From an uncultured Clostridia bacterium (lineage in GTDB: Bacteria > Bacillota_A > Clostridia > TANB77 > CAG-508), in NCBI GenBank assembly GCA_947625985.1, contig CANQQF010000063.1:1-44244 (forward strand): a stretch of 44,244 nt of DNA, written 5' to 3'. Below are positions 1 to 8,296 of this stretch, one piece after another; the first letter of the stretch is position 1, and each line of letters opens with the position of its first letter. A program made the position numbers and the translations under genes. The notes beneath the pieces were generated by a model, which saw only the letters and a program-made list of their open reading frames with translations, was not told the DNA's origin and searched no databases.

Positions 1-14
1 TTTTCTATCTCCAT
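1..14 (-). CDS. possible start of a next gene running off the window edge
   Basis: An ATG at 14-12 on the minus strand follows an AAAGGG-like ribosome binding site just after the stop of the radical SAM gene. Only four codons are visible, so nothing can be said of the product. It would be the next gene of the same operon. Confidence 0.25.
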
Positions 15-18
15 TATT

Positions 19-927
19 TTATCCCTTTCCATTAATACAATAATTCCCTATTTCTTCATAAGCCTTATTAAATTTCTTTATTAATCCATCCTCATCTCTG
101 TGCTTTATTTCTTTTAATATATTTATCTCTCTATCATCTAATCTACATACAGATATTTTTCCATCTGCTGTTATAAATAAATCATTGCTTTCTTTACATA
201 TTTTACCTAATTTTTCTCTTTCTTTATATGCAACACAGAAACATTTTGCTAAAATAATACTGATACCATTTTTTTTGTATTCTTCTCTTCTTACATCTTC
301 CCAAATCTTCTCATAACCTTTTTCTAATATTAATTCTCTAATATTGTCAACAGAATAAAATAATTCTTTGTTCGTTTTAAACAACTCTATAAATTTTATA
401 TTTATTTTATTGTCTTCACCAAATTTTATGTATTCCTCAATTTCCGATTTACTTGTATTGATGTTTTTTAACAATGTTGTATCTATTGTAATATTAAGTT
501 TTGGATATTTTTTTCTTATTGTTTTGATTGTATCTAAAATTTCATTTACGTTAACACTGCTTTTTGTTATTTCTTTGTATTTTTCGGCATTTAAAGAGTG
601 GATTGAAACGTTTAGTTTTTTGAGATATTTACATATTTCTTCTTTTTCTTTTAATAATGAGCCATTTGATGTTATTAAAACTTTTATATCTTCTTCTGAT
701 ATTTTTTTTGCAATTTCTATAATGTCTTTTCTCAACAACGGTTCACCACCAGATATTTTTATTTCGTTTTTATTATATATTTTTTTCATTTCTTCTACCA
801 TAAATAGAATGTCCTGAAGCTCTAGTTCCTGTTTACACTTTCTTTCTATTCCTTCTTTATGGCAAAAGAAACAATTATACATACATTCTTGATTTACTAA
901 TATTCTAATAATTCCATTATTACTCAT
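19..927 (-). CDS. radical SAM protein, MoaA/NirJ-like
   Basis: 302-residue radical SAM protein. The N-terminal CMYNCFFC (about residues 15-22) is the CxxxCxxC motif that binds the 4Fe-4S cluster and S-adenosylmethionine. SGGEPLL (about 59-65) is the usual glycine-rich SAM-contact motif, and ITSNGS follows near residue 85. The C-terminal part has further cysteines (CFC near 225, then C near 239 and 257, and a final C) that could hold an auxiliary cluster, as in MoaA or SPASM-type enzymes, but the spacing does not settle the subfamily. The substrate is unknown; no molybdopterin genes are visible. The ATG overlaps the stop of the upstream LysR remnant (ATGA), so the two were translated as one operon. 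The protein looks complete and intact. Confidence 0.85.
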   Translation of the reverse strand: MSNNGIIRILVNQECMYNCFFCHKEGIERKCKQELELQDILFMVEEMKKIYNKNEIKISGGEPLLRKDIIEIAKKISEEDIKVLITSNGSLLKEKEEICKYLKKLNVSIHSLNAEKYKEITKSSVNVNEILDTIKTIRKKYPKLNITIDTTLLKNINTSKSEIEEYIKFGEDNKINIKFIELFKTNKELFYSVDNIRELILEKGYEKIWEDVRREEYKKNGISIILAKCFCVAYKEREKLGKICKESNDLFITADGKISVCRLDDREINILKEIKHRDEDGLIKKFNKAYEEIGNYCINGKG

Positions 928-1632
928 ACTTCTAACTTCATCTCCTCTGCTAAAAATCTTTTAGCCGTGTATGATAAGAATTCTTCTATATATGCTATTC
1001 CGATATACATTTTTGGCAACTCAACATTTGTATCTATTTTATATAATCCCTCTTCTCCTTTTATCGAATCTTTTAATATCCATCCGAATTCCTATATTTT
1101 CTTTAATTATTTTTAATATAATTTCTGTTGAAGCTATTTCCATTACTGGATTTAATTTGATTTGTCTATTTGCTAGAAATTCATCAAGTTTTTTTCTTGT
1201 TGATGCTTGGGCATGTGGTAATATTAATGGTGCTTTATCTATGTTTTCTCTATTTATTTTTTTGTTATATTTTTTTATTTTGTCTATTAACAATATACTT
1301 GCTATATGAGTTGGTATTCCTATTCTAATTTCTCCTAGCAATAATTCTTTTGAATTTCTTATACTTTATTCTCCCCTATAAATATAGTTATAGTTATATG
1401 CTGTTTTTATATATAAAAGCAATGTTTCTGCCTCGCTTGTCATTGTTACTCCTTTTGCACCTCTATAAAACAGTTTTATATCTAATGATTGTTCTGAATT
1501 TTGTATGCTGTGACTTATCGCTGGCTGTGTAACATATAGCATGTTTGCTGCTTTTGAAAAACTTTTTGTCTCTGCTACTGCACAAAATGTTTTATATAAA
1601 TTTAAGTCTAGATTAGGATTAAAATAATCAAT
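924..1632 (-). pseudogene. LysR-type transcriptional regulator, degraded
   Basis: The N-terminal winged helix-turn-helix of a LysR regulator is clear: NLYKTFCAVAETKSFSKAA, then TQPAISHSI. It is followed by the start of the effector domain (GEIRIGIPTHIASILLIDKI). Damage: an in-frame TAA at 1368-1366 (codon 89); a deletion of roughly 50 residues inside the effector domain (IDKI runs almost directly into the region that should follow it, so only about 236 codons remain against the usual 290-300); and no ATG, since the reading frame opens with ATT at 1632 directly after a TAA. A +1 frameshift lies at CGG 1086-1084: skipping the C gives GIGWILKDSI, a good LysR C-terminal match, continuing to a TGA overlapping the radical SAM start. 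I call it a pseudogene because of the nonsense codon and deletion; the CGG shift alone would not make it one. Confidence 0.8.
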
Positions 1633-1732
1633 TTATATTTTTCATCTCCTTTTCAACACCTTTTTGTTTACAATGTGATAATTCAAAAGATAATTTTATT
1701 TTTTCCTTCATTTTTACTTATAAATCGTCATA

Positions 1733-1761
1733 ATTATATCAATTTTTCTCATTTTTGTAAA
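1733..1761 (-). promoter_or_regulatory. sigma-A type promoter for the lysR-radical SAM operon
   Basis: Minus strand: -35 TTTACA (1761-1756), 17-nt spacer, perfect -10 TATAAT (1738-1733), about 100 nt upstream of the lysR remnant. Still a perfect promoter, so the radical SAM gene is probably still transcribed. Confidence 0.65.
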
Positions 1762-1803
1762 CATACTTTTAATAAGTATTACCTCCCAATTATTGACAAA
1801 GAG

Positions 1804-1834
1804 CAAAAAAAAATCAATCATTTCTGATTGATTT
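1804..1834 (-). terminator. rho-independent terminator of the tRNA operon
   Basis: Stem AAATCAATCA / TGATTGATTT with a four-base loop, followed on the minus strand by a run of nine T. It lies downstream of tRNA-Thr, the last gene of the minus-strand tRNA operon. Confidence 0.75.
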
Positions 1835-1872
1835 GTACTGTCTACTCATAAAAGTTCAAGCAGACTCGGATT

Positions 1873-1949
1873 TGGAGCCACTTCCCAGATTCGAACTGGG
1901 GACCCTCGCATTACAAGTGCGATGCTCTGGCCAACTGAGCTAAAGTGGC
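1873..1949 (-). tRNA. tRNA-Thr (TGT)
   Basis: Acceptor GCCACTT pairs with AAGTGGC, D arm AGCTCAGTTGG, anticodon loop CTTGTAA giving TGT, T arm with GTTCGAATC, and encoded CCA end. Third gene of a Lys-Glu-Thr operon. Confidence 0.95.
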
Positions 1950-1955
1950 GTTTTT

Positions 1956-2030
1956 TGGTGACCCGTACGGGAATTGAACCCATGTCTCCGCCGTGAAAGG
2001 GCGGTGTCTTAACCTCTTGACCAACGGGCC
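1956..2030 (-). tRNA. tRNA-Glu (TTC)
   Basis: Acceptor GGCCCGT, D arm with GGTCAAGAGGTT, anticodon loop CTTTCAC giving TTC, T loop TTCAATT. It is close to the usual Firmicutes tRNA-Glu. Only 6 nt separate it from tRNA-Thr. Confidence 0.95.
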
Positions 2031-2037
2031 ATATAAA

Positions 2038-2065
2038 GAACTAAATGAAGCATTTAGTTCTTTTT
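2038..2065. terminator. hairpin between tRNA-Lys and tRNA-Glu
   Basis: Perfect 10-bp stem GAACTAAATG / CATTTAGTTC with a 3-nt loop, followed by TTTTT in the plus direction. On the minus strand, the transcribed one, the tail is weak (CTTTATAT), so it may act as a processing or partial attenuation hairpin inside the tRNA operon rather than a full terminator. Confidence 0.5.
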
Positions 2066-2140
2066 GGTGAGCTATCCGCGACTCGAACGCGGGACAACTT
2101 GATTAAAAGTCAAGTGCTCTACCACCTGAGCTAATAGCCC
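2065..2140 (-). tRNA. tRNA-Lys (TTT)
   Basis: D arm TAGCTCAGGTGGTAGAGCA, anticodon loop CTTTTAA giving TTT, T arm with GTTCGAGTC, encoded CCA. First gene of the operon. Confidence 0.95.
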
Positions 2141-2174
2141 ACATATGTTGCAAATAAACTTACAACGCTTCCTT

Positions 2175-2203
2175 AGTTTACAATATTTTTCCGATATTGT
2201 CAA
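2175..2203 (-). promoter_or_regulatory. promoter of the tRNA-Lys-Glu-Thr operon
   Basis: Minus strand: perfect -35 TTGACA (2203-2198), 17-nt spacer, -10 TAAACT (2180-2175), about 35 nt before tRNA-Lys. Confidence 0.75.
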
Positions 2204-2253
2204 GACTTTTTAATGAATTTGTTTAGTTTTTCGCAACTTTTTTGTTTTTTATT

Positions 2254-2454
2254 TTATTTTTCTTGTTTGTTTTCATTTAATTTTTCTACTATTTCTTCTA
2301 CGTCTATTCCATGTACTTGGCATGCTTCTTCTAATGTTTCCATTTGTGATGCTGGACATCCTAAGCAATGCATTCCTGCTTCTAAAAGTATTTCTGCTTT
2401 TTCTGGTGCTTTTTCTAATATGTCTCCAATTTGCATTTCTTTTTTTATTTTCAT
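2254..2454 (-). CDS. DUF1858 domain protein
   Basis: 66-residue protein made of one DUF1858 domain. The visible hallmarks are an N-terminal IGDILEKAPEKAEILLEAGM stretch and then HCLGC (about residues 29-33), the cysteine pair typical of this small family. The family occurs alone or attached to redox and iron-sulfur proteins; its biochemical role is not established. Full length for a stand-alone member. It is convergent with nothing and sits between the tRNA operon promoter and the T4SS cluster, on the leading-strand side. Confidence 0.85.
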   Translation of the reverse strand: MKIKKEMQIGDILEKAPEKAEILLEAGMHCLGCPASQMETLEEACQVHGIDVEEIVEKLNENKQEK

Positions 2455-2585
2455 GAATTGTCTCCTTTCGTTTTATTTTTTGTACTTTTACTATTTTACC
2501 ATATTTTTTCCCAAAAGTATAGATGTATACGTAAATTAAATTTTTTTCATTTTTTTATTTTTTTGTATTTTTTTTATTTTTTGTA

Positions 2586-2614
2586 TTGACAAATGTTTTT
2601 TTCTGTTGTATTAT
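2586..2614 (+). promoter_or_regulatory. promoter of the VirD4-PrgI cluster
   Basis: Perfect -35 TTGACA (2586-2591), 17-nt spacer, -10 TATTAT (2609-2614). It lies about 30 nt before the first small gene of the plus-strand T4SS cluster. Confidence 0.7.
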
Positions 2615-2642
2615 TCTAAAAAATCATAAGGTGGTGATGTTT

Positions 2643-2789
2643 TTGAAGCTACTGGATGTTTTTTTTATTTTATATTTTTTATTTATTTTCATTACTTTTT
2701 ATTCAGTTTACACTTTTATTGATATAAAAGTTTTTCGTAATACTCAAGGATCTAAATTAGAAATCAAAAAAACAAATTTAATTAAATAA
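2643..2789 (+). CDS. small single-span membrane protein leading the T4SS cluster
   Basis: About 48 residues from a TTG start at 2643, chosen because AAGGTGG lies 8 nt upstream; an ATG at 2637 in the same frame sits too close to that site. One hydrophobic segment (about residues 5-27, rich in F, I and L) is followed by a short basic tail ending KKTNLIK. I do not recognise the family. It is the first gene after a strong promoter and directly precedes virD4 (12-nt gap), so it probably belongs to the secretion apparatus or anchors the coupling protein. Confidence 0.6.
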   Translation: MKLLDVFFILYFLFIFITFYSVYTFIDIKVFRNTQGSKLEIKKTNLIK

Positions 2790-2801
2790 GGAGGTTTAGC
2801 T

Positions 2802-4500
2802 ATTTTTAGTTTTTTTAAACGTGGCTTCTTTTGTCTTGTTTTTATGACTCTTTTTTCTTTTATCACTTATTTGATTTTTTTACCTATTTTTGAAGGGTCT
2901 GAAATTATCATTACCTATGGTTTTAATCCTTTTGATATTTGCCAAGAGTCTCCTGAACTATGGAATTTTATTAAGAAATCTTTTTTCTTTTTCTCATCTT
3001 TTTCGTATTTTATTTTGGGAAATTTTGCTTTTAGTTTTGCCTGTAGGTTTTTTTCAAAGTTCAGACATTCTTCGAATATTCACTCTAATTCTTTTATTAT
3101 TTCAAATGAAGATTGTTTACATCTCGTTATTGGTGAAGATATTAGTGGTAATGTTGTTACTATTCCTGAAAATGGACTTTATCAAAATTTTCTGATTACT
3201 GGTACGATTGGCTCTGGTAAGACTAGTTCTGCGATGTATCCTTTTACTAAACAACTTATTTCTTTTTGTTCTAATTATCAGAAGATGGGTATGCTAATTT
3301 TAGATGTAAAAGGAAATTATTATCAGTATGTTGATTCTTTGTGTAATCGTTTTGGTTTAATTGACGATTTGATTGTTATTTCGTTAAATTCCAATGTTTT
3401 TTACAATCCTTTGGATAAGCCTAATTTAAAACCTCAAGTTTTAGCTAATCGCTTGAAGACTATTCTACTTCTCTTTTCTGAAAATAATAGTGAGTCTTTC
3501 TGGCTTGATAAAGCTGAAGAGGTTTTGTGTGAATGTATTAAGTTGTGTAGGCTTTATAATGATGGATATGTGACTTTTTTGGAACTTCATAAATTGATTT
3601 TTTACTCTGATTATTACAAAGAAAAGTTGTCTTTTTTAAGGCAGTTATTTGTTTCTAATAAGTTGTCTAAACACCAAGTTTATGATTTAAATTCTTGTTT
3701 AAATTTTTTTCAGAAGGATTTTGAAAATTTGGATCAGAGAACTTTAGCTATTTTGAAGTCTGAAATTGGAAGAATTACTAATGTTTTCGTTTCTGATTAT
3801 GATGTTCTGAATACTTTTTCTCCTCCTAGAGATAAGATTTCTTTTAATCGGTTTTTCAGAGGTTATTAGGGATGGAAAAATTGTTGTTCTTTCTATGAAT
3901 ATTGCTGAGTATAGGAATCTTTCTATGATAATCGCTGCTTATTTAAAGTTGGATTTTCAGACTGAAGTTATTGCTAATTTATCTAATAATTGTGTTTTGC
4001 CCAGCGCTTTTATTTGTGATGAATATGACAAGTATGCTAGCAAAATTGATGGTGAGTTTTTTTCTCTTAGTAGAGAAGCTAAGTGTATTAATATTGTTAG
4101 CACTCAGAGCTATTCTTCTTTGAAACATATTTTGAAAGATGATGCTTCTGTTAATGTTATTGTTCAGAATTTAATTAATAAGATTTGGTTTCGTACTGAT
4201 GATATTTATACTATTGAAGAATCGCAGAAACTTTTAGGGCGTGAAGATAAAGATATGGTTTCTAAGAGTGTTTCTGAGAATGCTAAAGAGACTACTTATA
4301 GTTTTTTGACTAGGTCTTTTAATTCTGATTCGTCTAATATTTCGGAGACTTTTAGCACTTATACTCAAAAGGATTTTGTTTTTGATACTAATTTTTTTAG
4401 TCAAGGACTGGAAACTTTTTCTGCTTTAACATTTTTGTCTGATGGCAGTAGGATTTTTAAGCCTTCTAAGTTAAAGATGTTTCCTTATTTTAAAGAATGA
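2802..4500 (+). CDS. VirD4/TraG-type coupling protein, +1 shift at CGG
   Basis: T4SS coupling ATPase, which brings DNA or protein substrates to the inner-membrane channel. The N-terminus has two hydrophobic segments within the first 85 residues. Then come Walker A GTIGSGKTSS and Walker B LILDVKGNYY; the second half has AFICDEYDKYASKI and the STQSYSS motif of TraG/VirD4. The frame breaks at CGG 3849-3851 (codon 350), where the original frame stops six codons later. Dropping the C gives FNGFSEVIRDGKIVVLSMN, as expected for the family, to a stop at 4500 (about 565 residues in all). AAGGAGG at 2788-2794 lies exactly 7 nt before ATT 2802; the first ATG (2844) has no binding site, so I take ATT as start. 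Apart from these two points the gene is intact. Confidence 0.85.
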
Positions 4501-4512
4501 AAGGAGGTTTCG

Positions 4513-4839
4513 ATGTTTCGTAATAAAAGGATTTTTTGCTTTTTTCTCGCTTCTTTTCTAGTTTTATTTTTTGTTCCTTGTTCTTTTGCTTTAGGTGACC
4601 CTCAAATTGTTTCTAAGTTACAATCTGGTTTTGAAGATATTGAAGGTTGGATTTTAAAACTTGCAACTCCTGCTGCAGCTGTTGCTGTTGGTACTGGTGT
4701 TTTTATGAGGAAGTTTAGCTTTGGCGATGAGGAACGTATTAGGTTAGGAAAGAAGTTAATTAGAAATTCTCTTTTTTCATATGCTTTTCTTCTTGCTATT
4801 GATTTGATTTTATCTGCTATTAAGTCTTTGGTTTCTTAG
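4513..4839 (+). CDS. VirB2/TrbC-like pilin or Maff2-type membrane protein
   Basis: 108 residues. A signal peptide is clear: basic MFRNKR, a hydrophobic stretch, then a likely cleavage site after SFA near residue 26. The mature part has two hydrophobic segments (about residues 50-66, including ATPAAAVAVGTGVF, and about 88-105), with a basic loop between. This is the topology of VirB2 and TrbC pilins and of the Maff2 family that follows VirD4 in Gram-positive conjugative elements. Start ATG 4513 has GGAGG upstream. It lies 12 nt after virD4 and is presumably co-transcribed. Confidence 0.7.
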   Translation: MFRNKRIFCFFLASFLVLFFVPCSFALGDPQIVSKLQSGFEDIEGWILKLATPAAAVAVGTGVFMRKFSFGDEERIRLGKKLIRNSLFSYAFLLAIDLILSAIKSLVS

Positions 4840-4900
4840 TTTTTGTACTTTGTTTTGTTTCTTTTTTTGCTTGTTTCTTTATTTCAGTTAGGAGGTTTTT

Positions 4901-5770
4901 TTGGAAAATACTACGTCTATTACAGATACTATTATTCAAGTTATTAATACTATTTTTGAAAAGTTGTTTGGTTCTATAGATAATACTCTTTATTCTGTTC
5001 TTGATAAGATTACTTTTATTGGACCTGATATTTTACATGATAAGAATTTTGAGAAAATTTTTGGTACTTCCGCTTCTAATGGTGTTTTATTGATTGTTAA
5101 TAGTTTACTTTTAGCTATTATTTTATATTTTGCTCTTAAGATGTTTCTTGCTAATATTACTTATTCGCAAGTTGAAAGACCGTACCAATTTATTTTTAAG
5201 CTTCTTATTTGTGGTATTTGTATGAATTTTTCTTTCTTTTTGGTTGAGTTGTTTTTGTCTATTGGAGAGAATTTTACTACTGCGGTTAGGCAACTTGGGG
5301 AGAATCTTTTTGGAAAGCAGGTTTGTTTTTCTGAATTGATTACTTCTATTAGTTCTAATATTGCTATTGATGCTAGTTCTATGGATATTTTTTCTTTAGA
5401 TGGTATGATTAAAGGTACTCTTACTGTTTCGTTATTGAATCTTGTCTTTTCTTATGCATTTCGATATGTTATGGTAAAAGTGTTTGTGTTGCTTTCTCCT
5501 TTAGCTTTTCTTTCTCTTTCGATGAATTCAACTTCCTGGTTTTTTAAGGTTTGGATTAAAAATTTGTTTTCTCTTTTATTCATACAAATTATCGTTTCTA
5601 TTGTTTTAGTTATTTTATTTTCTATGGATTATTCTTCTTCTAATTTGTTATATAAGTTTGTTTATGTTGGTGGTATTTATGCTTTGATTAAGGCTAATTC
5701 TTTTGTGCGTGAATTTGTTGGTGGTGTTTCCACAACTTTTTCGCAAAATGTTTATAACTTTAGAAGGTAA
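4901..5770 (+). CDS. VirB6/TrbL-like polytopic T4SS membrane protein
   Basis: 289 residues from a TTG start behind GGAGG. The protein has about five to six membrane spans: about 65-85, 102-125, 175-195, 200-215, 225-245 and near 255. There is a soluble N-terminus and a long extracellular loop in the middle (about 125-170). Placement after the pilin-like gene and before PrgI is the order seen in Gram-positive conjugative elements, where this slot is held by the VirB6-like channel protein (CD1107 type). Sequence alone would support only a polytopic membrane protein; the assignment rests largely on gene order. Confidence 0.65.
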   Translation: MENTTSITDTIIQVINTIFEKLFGSIDNTLYSVLDKITFIGPDILHDKNFEKIFGTSASNGVLLIVNSLLLAIILYFALKMFLANITYSQVERPYQFIFKLLICGICMNFSFFLVELFLSIGENFTTAVRQLGENLFGKQVCFSELITSISSNIAIDASSMDIFSLDGMIKGTLTVSLLNLVFSYAFRYVMVKVFVLLSPLAFLSLSMNSTSWFFKVWIKNLFSLLFIQIIVSIVLVILFSMDYSSSNLLYKFVYVGGIYALIKANSFVREFVGGVSTTFSQNVYNFRR

Positions 5771-5797
5771 TCTATTTTATTTTGAAAGGAGTTTGTT

Positions 5798-6079
5798 TTG
5801 AAGTTTATTTTTCCTCAAAATTATAATTTTACTAATAAGATTTTAGGGTTTTTTGATTATTCTACAGCAATTTTTCTTGTTTGTTGGTGTGTTTTGGTCG
5901 GTTTTTTATTACATATTTTTATTTCTGATATTACTTTTAAGATTGTTCTTTTCATCGTTCTTTGCTTCCCTTTGTTTTTATTTAGTGTTATAGGTTTTAA
6001 TAATGAGAATATTTTGTATGTCTTTTCTTATCTTTTTAAGTTTTATATTAAAAATAAATGTCTTTTTTTTGAAAAATAA
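5798..6079 (+). CDS. PrgI family T4SS protein
   Basis: 93 residues, TTG start behind AAAGGAG. FPQNY near the N-terminus, then two adjacent membrane spans (about 22-46 and 48-66) and a basic C-terminal tail, is the PrgI family pattern. These short proteins precede VirB4 in Firmicutes conjugation operons and correspond to the VirB3 slot. Here VirB4 does not follow: a new promoter and dnaD come next, and VirB4 lies 16 kb away on the other strand, so the operon appears to have been cut exactly after this gene. Confidence 0.7.
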   Translation: MKFIFPQNYNFTNKILGFFDYSTAIFLVCWCVLVGFLLHIFISDITFKIVLFIVLCFPLFLFSVIGFNNENILYVFSYLFKFYIKNKCLFFEK

Positions 6080-6081
6080 CC

Positions 6082-6110
6082 TTGAACTTTTAGAACAAAA
6101 ACTATATAAT
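6082..6110 (+). promoter_or_regulatory. promoter of the dnaD-dnaC pair
   Basis: -35 TTGAAC (6082-6087), 17-nt spacer, perfect -10 TATAAT (6105-6110), 41 nt before the dnaD-like start. It makes the replication pair a separate transcription unit from the T4SS genes. Confidence 0.7.
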
Positions 6111-6151
6111 CAAAAATAATATTTGAAAATATAGTAAGGGGCGTTTGTACG

Positions 6152-7132
6152 ATGAAATTAGAACAAAAAGATAAACCATTAATTTTCTCTGAAACTGTAT
6201 TGCCAGATATTTTCTTTGCAGAGTATCTGCCTGAAATTCCTGGTGATTGTTTAAAGTTGTATTTATATATGAATTTTCTCTCTAAATATAATAAAACTAT
6301 TAAGATTAATGATTTGTCTAAGAAGTTGTCTTTGCCTTTAAAATCTATAAATGATAGTGTTGACATTCTGGAGAAAAAAGGTTTGATTTTAAAAAAGACT
6401 TCAGGATATATTATTTTGAATTTACAAGAGGTAACTTTAAATAAGTTGTATTCTCCTAATTTGACCGCTTCTGAAGATAAAATTGAATCTATTTCTAAGA
6501 ATAAGTCTAGAGCTAAAGCTATTGACCATATTAATAATATGTATTTCCAAGGTATTATGAGCCCTTCATGGTACAATGATATTGATATTTGGTTCCAAAA
6601 ATATGGTTTTGATGAACAAGTTATGATTGCTTTGTTTGAATATTGTTTTAATCGTTCTGCTTTGCATAAGAATTATGTTCAAACTGTTGCTGAGGCTTGG
6701 GGAAATAGTAAGATTAAAACTTGGACTGACCTTGATATGTATTATCAAAAGCAAGAAAAGATTTCTAAGTTAAAGAAGTCTATTGCTAAGAAGCTTGGTA
6801 AACATGGTGGCCTTACTCAATATGAAGAAGCTTATATTGAGCAATGGGTTTTTGATTATGGTTATGATATGGATGTTATTGAGATTGCTTTGAAGAGGAC
6901 GACTTTTAAACAAACTCCATCTTTTGAATATATTAATAATTTGATTTCTGATTGGCATGACAGAGGTTTAAAGAAACCTGAAGAAATTTTAGTTTTTATT
7001 GAACAACGAAAGAAACAAGCTAAGAATACTAAGGAACTTAAGAAGAGTGTTTCTAAGGCTAGTTATGTTCAACGTACTTATGATAATTTAGATTTCTTAT
7101 ATGCTAATAATACTGCTAAAAATGATGCTTAA
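6152..7132 (+). CDS. DnaD-like primosome protein
   Basis: 326 residues. The N-terminal half (about 25-95) looks like a winged helix: KLYLYMNFLSKYNKTI, then NDLSKKLSLPLKSIND and EKKGLI. Two DnaD/DnaB_2-type helical repeats follow, one around 125-195 (with WFQKYGFDEQVMIALFEYC) and one around 225-290 (with YIEQWVFDYGYDMDVIEIAL and ISDW). This is the layout of DnaD and the DnaD-like DnaB of Firmicutes, which act in helicase loading at the origin and at restart. The next gene is a DnaC/DnaI-type loader, as commonly seen in Clostridia. Good ATG start behind GGGGCG. Confidence 0.85.
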   Translation: MKLEQKDKPLIFSETVLPDIFFAEYLPEIPGDCLKLYLYMNFLSKYNKTIKINDLSKKLSLPLKSINDSVDILEKKGLILKKTSGYIILNLQEVTLNKLYSPNLTASEDKIESISKNKSRAKAIDHINNMYFQGIMSPSWYNDIDIWFQKYGFDEQVMIALFEYCFNRSALHKNYVQTVAEAWGNSKIKTWTDLDMYYQKQEKISKLKKSIAKKLGKHGGLTQYEEAYIEQWVFDYGYDMDVIEIALKRTTFKQTPSFEYINNLISDWHDRGLKKPEEILVFIEQRKKQAKNTKELKKSVSKASYVQRTYDNLDFLYANNTAKNDA

Positions 7133-7165
7133 TTTGTTTTTATTTCTATTGGAGAGGAGGATTAA

Positions 7166-8198
7166 ATGGCTAACGATACTTTGAATGTTCTTTTGAAGGA
7201 TTACGAACATAAAAGATTGTCTGCTGAGTTAGATTTAGAGAAAAGAAAGTCTGATTTATATTCTTTGTTTCCTAAACTTGAACAGATTGAATCTGAGTTG
7301 AATTCTTTTGCTATTGCTACTGCAAAGTCTATTTTGTCGGATTCTTCAAAAAAGAATAACAGTAATAGTAAATCTGTTTATTCTTTAGATGAGCTTTATA
7401 AGAAAATTGATAATTTAAAAAAACAAAGGCAAAAGATCTTAGTGTCTAATGGATATTCTCCTTCTTATTTAAAACCTTTTTATGAATGTAATATTTGTAA
7501 TGATTCTGGTTTTATTGAAGGTAATTATGGTAAAGAAATGTGTAGTTGTTTAAAACAACGTTTGCTTGATATTTCTTATAATAATTCAAATATGCATAAT
7601 TTAAAGTCTGAGAATTTTGATACTTTTAATGCTGATATTTTTTCTGATGAGGTTGATTTGTCTAAATATGGTCAAAATATTTCACCTAGAAAAAATATTT
7701 TGAATATTAAAGATAAAGCTATAGATTTTGTAAATAATTTTGATGATCCTTCTTATAAAAATCTTTTATTTACTGGTAATACTGGGTTACGGCAAAACTT
7801 TTATTTCTAATTGTATTGCTGATGCTTTGCTAAAAAAGAATAAAACTGTTCTTTACCAAACTGCCCCAGTGTTATTAGAGAGTGTTATTGATTATAAGAT
7901 GTCTAAGAGCAAATCTTTTGAAAATAATGTTTATAAAAATGTTTTAGATACTGATTTGTTAATTATTGATGATTTAGGTACAGAGAGTTTAAATAGTATG
8001 AAATTAAGTGAATTGTTTACTATTTTAAATACTAGACTTTTAAATATGAATAATAAGGTTACTAAGACCATTATTTCTTCAAATTTAAATATTAAAGAGA
8101 TTTTCCAAACTTATGAAGAAAGAATCGGCTCTAGAATTGCTGGTTATTATGATATTTATTATTTTTTCGGAGACGATTTACGTTTTAAGATTAAATAA
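7166..8198 (+). CDS. dnaC: DnaC/DnaI-type helicase loader ATPase, +1 shift at CGG
   Basis: About 343 residues from ATG 7166 (GAGGAGG upstream). The N-terminal part is helical; CNICNDSGF and CSCL (about residues 110-135) form the four-cysteine zinc site of clostridial DnaC. The Walker A loop is interrupted: the frame reads GNTGL, then CGG at 7790-7792, and stops six codons later. Skipping the C restores GNTGLGKTFISNCIADAL, so the shift falls on the essential P-loop glycine. Walker B is LLIIDDLGTE and sensor 1 is TIISSNLN. In its role it loads the replicative helicase with the DnaD protein upstream. Without frameshifting, the product would lack its ATPase domain. Confidence 0.85.
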
Positions 8199-8257
8199 TA
8201 GTTATGTTAGATTACAATTTTGCCACGTTAATACAACGATGGTTTCCATTATTCAAG

Positions 8258-8294
8258 AAAAAAGAAGTTAGATTTTTCTAACTTCTTCTTTTAT
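8258..8294. terminator. bidirectional terminator between dnaC and gyrA
   Basis: Stem AGAAGTTAGA / TCTAACTTCT with a short T loop and T-rich or A-rich flanks on both sides, between two converging genes. It can serve both. Confidence 0.8.
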
Positions 8295-8296
8295 TT

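Noticed and set aside
2586..2642. Longer start of the small membrane gene at 2586
   Set aside because: That extension would overlap a consensus promoter; the TTG at 2643 has the binding site.
7166..8198. dnaC as two genes or a pseudogene
   Set aside because: Both parts align to one family with no missing residue once a single C is skipped, and the same event occurs in four other genes.
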